A stretch of DNA of 64,000 nucleotides. Origin: Anaspis maculata (taxonomy: Eukaryota; Arthropoda; Insecta; Coleoptera; Scraptiidae). The first letter of the stretch is position 1, and each line of letters starts with the position of its first letter. Location of the stretch: contig OX421967.1 in NCBI GenBank assembly GCA_949128115.1, positions 21,530,635 through 21,594,634 of the forward strand, given 5' to 3'. A program made the position numbers and the translations under genes. The notes below the pieces were generated by a model. That model ran no database searches, was not told where the DNA came from, and worked only from the letters and a program-made list of their open reading frames with translations. This document shows positions 25,501-34,500 of this stretch, piece after piece.

Positions 25501-28500
25501 TAGGGTTGACTCTCCCAAAACATTTCAGCGTTGATTAGTTTCAGTTTTATCAATAGCCTTCTCTTAGTGAGGGACACACGATGATGGTTGCTCGATTTTT
25601 TTTGCATTTCTCAACAAAAAGCGCCATTTATTTTGTTCAGCAAGCCATCAAAAGTTAACCTTTGGACCGATCATCATGAATTTTGGTAATTATCCTCAAA
25701 ATGAATGTAGAATTGTAACAAAGAACTCACTCTGCTCTTTCAGATCTCTGATCAGCCATAACAGGCGCTGCAAATGCGTATTACCATGAAAACCTTGGGT
25801 AACACTGTTTTCTTGACGAAGAGACCCTTATCTTGCTTCAAGGTTATGCTTTTTATAATATGGTGACTGGATGCCAACTATCTTACATTCGGCGGTCACT
25901 TTTTTAACTGTTGAGTGAAACGGAGATTCAAAATGGCGGTCGCAAAGAAAAAAAAGTTGACTGTCTTATTTGTGGGAATAGCAGGCCTTGCATTTGGCTC
26001 CTGATTGTTTTTGATTCATGACAATATTGGCAATAAAACTGCCAAGTTGCACTTCGATATCTTGAAAATTCACTGATTTACCGAGAAAAAAAAATTCAGA
26101 AGAAAATTCAGTTTCTCATGAATTTTTCAGAAACCGCTCAAGATTTTTCAAAACCGTTGACTCTTCCTTGATGAGTAATATATTGTGAATGTATGTGCCT
26201 ATTCACGTGAATCCATCTGGTTTGGTTAATGATGTACGAATTTTTGACTATTTTTCTATACGACACCCTGTATACGACGCCTGCATTGTTTGCGACATTG
26301 GCTCCTGATATTAATCGGTCAAACATGGTCTCGGCAACAGGTATGCCAAGTGGCATTGCTTGTTATAAAAGTGAAGGGTATTATACCTTAACATCCGGAC
26401 TATTGAAGAAAAAAAATTGAATAAAACCTATTCTCGTCAACAACTTTTTTGGTCGCATCAGAAACGCCTTGATTGAATGAATGAGGTTTTTCAACATTTC
26501 TTCGGCACTATTGAAGCACTTCCCTGAACTGTCCTGGACTTTTTTATATTGAAGGTTGTCGTTGAAAGAATTTTGGAACAACAGTCGAAGACAGCATCTT
26601 AGCCTGTTTTTAACAGCGATTTGTCCCTCCATGACCTTTAATTTTTTTTTGCTGTGACTTCCCACTCTCTGTTTTACCAGAGAGAAAAAAGAAACTTTAT
26701 CAAAAAACAAGTGTTTGCTCCTTGTTTCTTTTGGTTTGAACTCGGGTTTGAATAATGGAATGTTGGCATTGATTTGACAATACATAAATGAAATATGATC
26801 CAGACTGGAGTAGAAAATAGAACCAATTTTTGTCGTTTATGACTTGCTCAGCAGTCTCAGCACCCGGCGTAGGGTGCCTGAAGAATGGGGAACTATAGGC
26901 AAAACGGATTGTAGAAGGCGACGTGTTCCATGCACCCATATTGATAGTTATCGTACATAACCTCAAATAAATGCAAACAAATGTACGGAAAGTGGAAAGT
27001 GCTCAAAGAAGAGTTGAACGAAGAGGAGCCCCACTGAGAGGGAATAAAAAATAGCTGGTGCAAACTGCAAAAGTATGGTTCTTTGGAACTGCTGTAGCCT
27101 GATACACAGCACGTCACTACCAATTTTTTTCACCGCGATTTTTGGCTTGTCGGTGTTTCTACTTTTCAGCTCACCAAGTGACACAAACCGCTCGTTATAT
27201 GCTGAGTGCTGACAAATGGAAATGAAATGACAATTACGACGTTGAGGTTATGTACGCTTAAAATGACACTGATGATAGCTGGGGTGCATGGAACACGGGC
27301 GCCATTACTTCAGGCGTTTGCCACTATAGTTCCCCATTGATGAATTGCGGTACGATGTTGAAGAGTGTGTCTCAGTAGTATGTCACAGAAGAGCTTTGAA
27401 ACCATTTCACGTGCAAGAATAGATACAAATAGATTTGTGTTTATTATCAAGTCGCGCACATCAGTTCCTACTTTCATAGCTGACTCCAATCCACAATTAA
27501 AAAAAAAACGGTATTTTAGGTCTGACAATTGAAATTGAAACACAAACACTTTGAATTGGCAAAATATTGGATTTTCGTGTATTTTGGGAATGTTGTCTTG
27601 TATGAAGGATGTTTTGGTCCCTCGTATTGATTTTCAATATTGCAAAAGAAACACTATAGGTTTTCCTGAGGCACTTTTGAAGTTTCTTAATTCGTAATTT
27701 TGCACCCTGTACAGTAAATTGAATTTTATTGTAAGCCAGTTTTTTTCGTTTTTTACTACTTTCTTTTTTCTAAGCCGTCAAGTAAAAAACCTCCGCGGCT
27801 GACGAAAATAGAACAGGTTAAAGTCGTCTCGCCTAATAAATCTTGACGCTCTGGATTTGAAATGCGGCAATTTCGCAGTGCTTTGTGCAGCGTAATTGTC
27901 CAGCTCGAGATTTATACCGCAACTCATGAACAGAGTCTTGAGCTCGTGCGAAACGCACTTTATCGAACCTTCTTCCATAGTCCTGTTGAATATTGCTGCA
28001 CCGATGAGCCTCAGTAAGGACGAAACGTGTCTTTACAATTCGTGTTTTCAAAAGAGCTTTTGCCGAGAGCCATCGACAAAAGGAACGTCCGGAAAGTCGG
28101 CTTTGCCGTTCTTCGTCGGTTCTTCTGGGGCTGAAGTATGAAAAACGGCGGGCACGTTTCGCCTCAGCTGCGCGATTATCGATTTGCCGCTGCTGCTGCT
28201 GCCGCCGCCGCCGCCACCTCCACCAGCGACGAGACCCCTGCTGTGCCTCCTCTTTTCGTCCCCGTACTCCTCTCACCCTCCCTTGAGTTTTCCTTTGCCT
28301 AATCCATCACCGTTTTGTCGTCCTCGTCGTCGAGAAACTGGCTACGACTGGGGATTGCCGGGGATGTTTCCTACAACGCCGAGGGCGTTTCGAATCCGAC
28401 ATGCCCTTCTTCGTTTCTCACACCTCTCGTTCTAGATCACCGGGGCTGTGTGTCACGTGACTCGCCCTTTCTCGCTCGCGCGCGCCACGTCCCTTTCACA

Positions 28501-31500
28501 TTCACACTCCCTTTGGTCCTTTTACTGCCACCTCCACCACCGTCACCATCCCTTTTAGCCCTTAACCCACTTTGCGAAGAGGCATTATTGGCGGCTGGTT
28601 GATGTTTTTCCTGATGACCGCCGGCGGCGGCGACTTCCGGTGGAAATCACATGCACACGGACACCCGTGATGATAGTACAGGCGGCGGCGGGTTATGATG
28701 GCTGCTGGGGAAAGAGGGCGCGGAAAAGGGTTCGGATAATAAAACCCGAAAAGTAGGGCAAGGCCGACACAAATGGCACGATCCAATGCACGCGTCATTT
28801 TGGTGGAGGACGGACATTGTTATCATTACGTCTGTGTTTTCCAAAACATTACTCTATTAATTTTTTTTTTGCTTCTTTTTATATAGAAATGGTCGAGGCC
28901 ATGAAGAAGGTGGCCAATTTGGACCTGGAACTGACGGTGGAGGAGCGCAACTTGCTGTCGGTGGCGTACAAGAACGTCATCGGTGCGAGGCGGGCGTCGT
29001 GGCGCATCATCTCCTCCATCGAACAGAAGGAGGAGTCCAAGGGCACCGACGACAAGCTCGAGATGATTAGGACCTACCGCTCCCAAGTGGAGAAGGAGCT
29101 GCGCGACATCTGTTCGGACATCCTCGCCGTGCTCGACAAGCATCTCATCCCCGCCGCGTCCACGGGTGAATCCAAGGTGTTCTACTACAAAATGAAGGTA
29201 CGCAAAACGTTCAACAATTCAAATCTTGATGATTGACCCAACAATGGCGTCGAGAAAATTGCATTTTTCTGGTGAATTTTCGCCAAGGCTACTCGACGTT
29301 ATTTTTTATTATAGGTTGCCTCATCCAGTTTATGCGTGACGTCACAAGATACCCTCCGAAAACTAGATTTTTGTTGGCTGAAAGTGATGTCACTTTTTTC
29401 GTTTGACATTTCGAGTCTTGTTTGAACCAAAATTAATCAAAATTCTGAACTGGACAAGAAATGGTTGAGGAGCATTCAACGATTGGTGTTTTTTGAAAGA
29501 ATTTGGCATGTTTTTATTAATCACAACACGGACTGCGTTTCTATCGCAGCTTTCGATCCGCTCGAGTTTCGATCGGATCCAGAGTGGCTTCAGTCAAGCG
29601 CGTTCTTATCGTCGCACGTCCAATCTTTTGAATTTTCTTGGTGTATTTTATTTACAATTACTGGAAATCATCCCTTGATTTCGTAAAAATTATGCTTTGT
29701 TTACAAGTTTGTCATCTGTCACTTCGATCCAATCGCGTTTACATCGGGTAAAATACGAGCGGATGCAAGCCTCGATCCGCTCGACTCAAGTCAAGCCGGC
29801 CAAAGCACTGGATCGACTTGAACTGCGCCATCCTTGGAAATTTTTGATTTTTTCTGAATAACTTGTAAACTATCTTCTTTATAACACAAAAACAAGCGAA
29901 GCAAATGTAGCCTGTTGAATTCTCAAGAGATCAATACTAAATTCATCACTTTGTGCTCAATAGTCTCTGAGATACAGCATCTGCTAGAACGCAGTGCAAA
30001 TTACTCAAAATTTATTTCCGAATTTTACGTAACAATTTGCTTAGTGTCAGTTCAGGGGCTGTAACGTGGACAGCAAATGTGCGGATTCCAATGTGTTTTA
30101 TATTTTTGGAAAGCCAATTCAAAATTTGGCACAACACTTTTGTCTACACCTTTTCCAGTTGTAGTTCAGAAAACATCAATTGTATTTCCGATATCGTCAA
30201 TTGAATTTCAGATTAATCAAGTGTAGTTCAGAAAGCGTCAATTGTATTTCGGATTAGTCACTTGTAGTTCAGAAGGCGTCAATTGTATTTCAGATTTATC
30301 AAATGTAGTTCAGAAAACTTGAACTGTACATCAGATTATGTCAATTGTATTTCAGAAAGCGTTAATTGGTGTTATTAATTCATCCAAATAACATAAATGT
30401 TAATCAAAGAGGGAGGGCTAGTCTAAGTGTTAATACTATAGAAGTTCAGAACGCGTCAATTGTAGTTCAGAAGACATCAGTTGCATCTCAGATTAGTAAA
30501 ATGTAGTTCAGAAAGTATCAATTTTATTCGGACTCCTGCAAATTGGGGCACTTTTGCGCAGCCACAGCGTCGAACTCTTGATCTTCTTGTATGATGAACT
30601 GCAGATATTCGGTACATCTTCTGTGTAACAGATGCCTGCGGGGGTGTTAATCGCACGACCGGCTTCCGCAGCATTGAAGAACGACAAATCCTACAATTAT
30701 CTTGGAGCTGCATTGATTGATAAATTATAGATATAAATTATTTTCTGAACTACAAATGACATGTTCTGAAATACAAATCACGCTTTCTGATATTCAAATG
30801 ATCATTTCTGATATACAAATGACGCTTTCTCAAATTCAATTTATTTATCTGAAATACATTTGACTGTTTCTGAAATACATTTGACTAATCTGAAATAAAA
30901 TTGATACATTCTGAACTACATTTTACTAATCTGAAATGCAATTGACGTCTTCTGAACTACAATTGACGATATCTGAAATACAACTGATATTTTCTGAACT
31001 ACAACTGGAAAAGGTGTAGAAGTCGCCAACTTCGAAATGGTACTTTTCCTCGACCTTTGAAATCGATACTTGATGTCCCAAAGAATCCCCAAAAATAGAT
31101 TATTTCCATACCACGCCATTTGCTCAATTTTCCAAGTGGATACCTGGAGGGAGTGAATACCAGATAAATAACATGTTTTGAAATCTTTTTTCTAGTGATG
31201 GTTCCTGAGTTAAATGGGTTGAAAGACTAGAAGGACCTATTCATAAAAAAGATAGGTAGTCCGGACAGTAACTGCTGAATACTGTACGGACCTTGCATTT
31301 GAGATGTAAGATGCCACTTGGCAGACGTGGAAAGTACATCAGTATATTCAATACGTCTGCTAAGTGGCATTTTGTATCATCAAATGCAAGGTCCGTATAG
31401 TATTCAGCAGTTAGTGTCCGGACTACTTATCTTTTTTTCCAAATACGTCGTTTTAGTCTTCAAACCCATATAACTCAGGAACCATCACTGGGAAAAAAAT

Positions 31501-34500
31501 CCGAAACATGTTATTTTTCTTGGTATTCAATTCTTCACATATTTCCTGGATGGTTATGCTCTACTTGAAAAATTAGGCAAATGGCATGGTATGGAAATAA
31601 TCGATTTTTGGGGATTCTTCGGGACATCAAGTATCTATTTCAAAGGTCGAGGAAAAATACCATTTTGAAGTTGGCGACCTCTAGACAAAAGTGTGATATC
31701 CAATGTTGAATAGACCATATTAATTATTCTCACTTTCCCCTTCCACTAGTCATTTATAAGTTAGGTATGTGCCTGTGACCATGCGCACTGCAGTAGAAGA
31801 TCTCGCGCGCCACAGCATGCATAGAAAACGGAACTTTGCTGTCGCTGTCAGAATTTACGATTTCAAGGTGTTTTCTTTATTCTTGGGACGTTTTAACCTT
31901 TTTAACCATACTTTTACGTGACGGCTGACGCTCGGTTCGCTTTCAAGCGCTGTCAAAATTCTCGTTAGCGGAAGTTGTGCAATAAAATATGGCGGGTAAT
32001 TTGAAATTATTTTGGATTCAAAAACCCCATTCTAAATTGCTTCGTATAAACTTCACAGCAAGATTTTCCATTTCATTATGGTGAAAAGTAGATCAGGTAT
32101 TTCTTTTTACACAGTTGCTATGTTATACATTCGTTGAAATTGTCAATTTGCACCTTGAATTGATCATTTTACAAAGTCATTCAACATGCATATTCTTATG
32201 GGAGTTTCAACCCAGCACATGTGGTTGTCCCTCTCCCCGATCTGCGACTGCGCTCTGAATAATTAATATGGTCAATTGGCTTTCCAAAAATGTAAAACAC
32301 ATTGAAATTCGCTTACATATTTGCTGTCCACGTTACAGCCCCTGAACTGGCACTATGCAAATTGTTACGTAAAATCCAGAAATAAATTTTGAGTAATTTT
32401 CACTGCGTTCTAGCAGACGCTGTATCTCAGAGGCTATTCACCACAGAGTAATGAGTTTAGTACTGATCTCTTGGGAATTTAACGGGCTACATTTGCTTCG
32501 CAGGTACTTGCGTTCTAAAAGTGATAGTTTACAAGTTATTCAGAAAAAAATCGAAAATCTTCAAGGATGGCGCTTTTTTATTGGTTCTAGAAAAAAATCC
32601 AAGCCTTGGAATTATCGGGAATTTCAGTATGTTATTCTACGTTGAATTCTGCATCGATCCACCAAATTTTGTCAACTTCCGAATTTATTTCCGGTTTGGC
32701 CCGATTTTTGCTTAGTTTGACTGGACTAAGTTTGGCGTTTCAAATCGTGTTTGATGAATAAAAGCATGCCAAACTCTTTTGAAAACAACCAATCGTTGAA
32801 TGCTCATCAACCATTTCTCGTCCAGTTCATAATTTTGATGAATTTTGGTCCAAACAAGACTCGAAATGTCAAACGAAAAAAGCAACATCACTTTCAGCCA
32901 AAATCAAATTTTCGGAGGGTATCTTGTGACGTCACTCATAAACTTCGGCCTTGAATTTTCGCAGCCTGTGATGCATTGTTTTTTTTTTCACTGATTCCTC
33001 TCAATTTTTATTCCAAATTACCAAGTATGCTTTGATGCGATTCAGTCGCGCTTTGCTCGTTTTATTATTGTTTCTCACACGTTCTTCGCCAGTTTTCTGA
33101 AATAAATAGACGGTGCTCTTTTTTTCTCTGCCTATTCGCGATTTTAACTACCGATGGGGGCGCTGTAAACAAGATGGAGGATTGTAAGTTTTTCTGTCAC
33201 TTGTCATCGTGCGTTGTATAACGGTTGTATTTGTAGTATTTGGGTTAATTAGTTATTGATCGCTATTAAACAAAAGTTCATTTTCTTGAATAACTCGATC
33301 ACCTATTATACTAGTATTTTGGCAATTCGCGCGATTGTCGATGGCTATCTGACAGAAGCGACAGAACAGAAATGACGTAAAAATTTACAAACTAGGTTTG
33401 CCATTTCAGCCGCCAGAGGGCGTCTAGATTTTTGAAATCGCGAATTACAAACATTAGCACTGCGTGCACTGGACAGTGCGATCCACTTTTTGTTAACAAG
33501 CAAGCACGCGACATGTTGTGCTCCGTACTACCGCTGCTGCGCAACATTTTTGGCAATTAACATTGAGAATATTGAGATTAAATCACACGATATACTGAAC
33601 GGTATTGCGGTACGTAGTGAGAGACAATCACGAAGAGCATGACGAATTTATAATTGAAACGCATTTTTGCAGGGCGACTACCACCGATACCTGGCAGAAT
33701 TCGCGACAGGCAACGACCGCAAGGAGGCGGCCGAACACTCGCTGGTGGCCTACAAGTCGGCCAGCGACATCGCCATGACGGAGCTGCCTCCCACGCACCC
33801 CATCAGGCTGGGCCTGGCCCTCAACTTTTCGGTGTTCTACTACGAGATCCTGAACAGCCCCGACCGGGCGTGCCGTCTGGCCAAGGCCGCCTTCGACGAC
33901 GCCATCGCCGAGCTGGACACCCTCTCCGAGGAGAGCTACAAAGACAGCACGCTCATCATGCAGCTGCTGCGCGACAACCTCACATTATGGACCAGCGACA
34001 TGCAAGGCGACGGTGAGGAAGATGCATAAGATAAACAATAAAATGGGTTAGCCACAATCCACACACCCATGATTTTCCTTCCCCCACCCAAAAGTCCGTT
34101 CGTTCAGCCAGGCAGCGGGCTGTCAATTTTCGTCTGGTTCTTGCTTTGAGCGCTCTAGGGCTGTATTTGGTGAGGTGTTGAGCTGGTCACTTTCACCGTT
34201 TCTGAAAGCATCCGATCGCTTTCAGGTGCTTGAAGTTGGGCACCTGAAAATTCGGCATGCCACAGCACCGTAGTCGTATTTGCCAAGAGACACAGCCGCA
34301 TTTTAATGTAAAATTGCCTCATATGCCTGGTTTGTGCTTGGCCGTCAAAGAACAAAATACTTGTCTGCTTCAAGTACCAATGGACCCAGGAGCCGCTTTT
34401 CGTCAGAATTCGTATCTGACTCTACCAAGCACCTGTTTGAATTTCCGATTCCAAACACTGACTGACAGACGAAGACGAACTGCAAAAACTTCTGCTTTTA

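Larger units (their letters stand above)
23617..26560. mobile_element. Outermost layer of a ~2.9-kb multi-layer palindrome
   Basis: 23617-23835 (AAAGTCCAGAACAG... to ...TTTTTTTCTTCAAGTA) is mirrored at 26403-26560. The left side has an extra block, 23836-24254, not matched on the right and containing its own hairpin (23925-24155). Inner layers are listed separately. Confidence 0.75.
7540..28886 (+). other. Intron 1 of 14-3-3 epsilon (21.3 kb)
   Basis: GT-AG intron between phase-1 junctions. The first 570 bases are very GC-rich and may include regulatory DNA. The rest is AT-rich and made largely of the foldbacks, palindromes and dispersed repeats listed separately. No additional coding exon or nested gene was recognised. 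Stretches 8111-9590, 11041-11595, 12402-13370, 15906-17469, 17634-18283, 18403-20815, 22121-22865 and 27338-28880 hold nothing I can name beyond short simple runs. Confidence 0.85.
29330..32943. repeat. Giant nested inverted repeat filling intron 2 (outer layer)
   Basis: The left arm 29330-30158 is mirrored by 31682-31712 plus 32270-32943. Matching blocks include TGACGTCACAAGATACCCTC, GACATTTCGAGTC, GGGGCTGTAACGTGGACAGC and CAATTTG-ACTTTTGTCTA. Each arm has its own asymmetric insertion: about 29515-29830 in the left arm, carrying CGATCCGCTCGA words, and 31712-32270 in the right arm, bounded by CCATATTAATTATTC and its complement. The centre is filled by the layers below. Confidence 0.82.
29198..33672 (+). 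other. Intron 2 of 14-3-3 epsilon (4.5 kb)
   Basis: GT-AG, phase 0. Positions 29330-32943 are a nested inverted-repeat complex. The stem of its outer layer begins about 130 nt after the donor and ends about 730 nt before the acceptor. 32944-33672 has no recognised feature. Confidence 0.9.

Noticed and set aside
26893..27184. Short Phe/Leu-rich minus-strand ORFs
   Set aside because: They fall within the 26885-27337 foldback and have no family resemblance.
33654..34016. 120-aa H/R/G/Q-rich ORF over exon 3
   Set aside because: Shadow frame of the GC-rich 14-3-3 coding exon.
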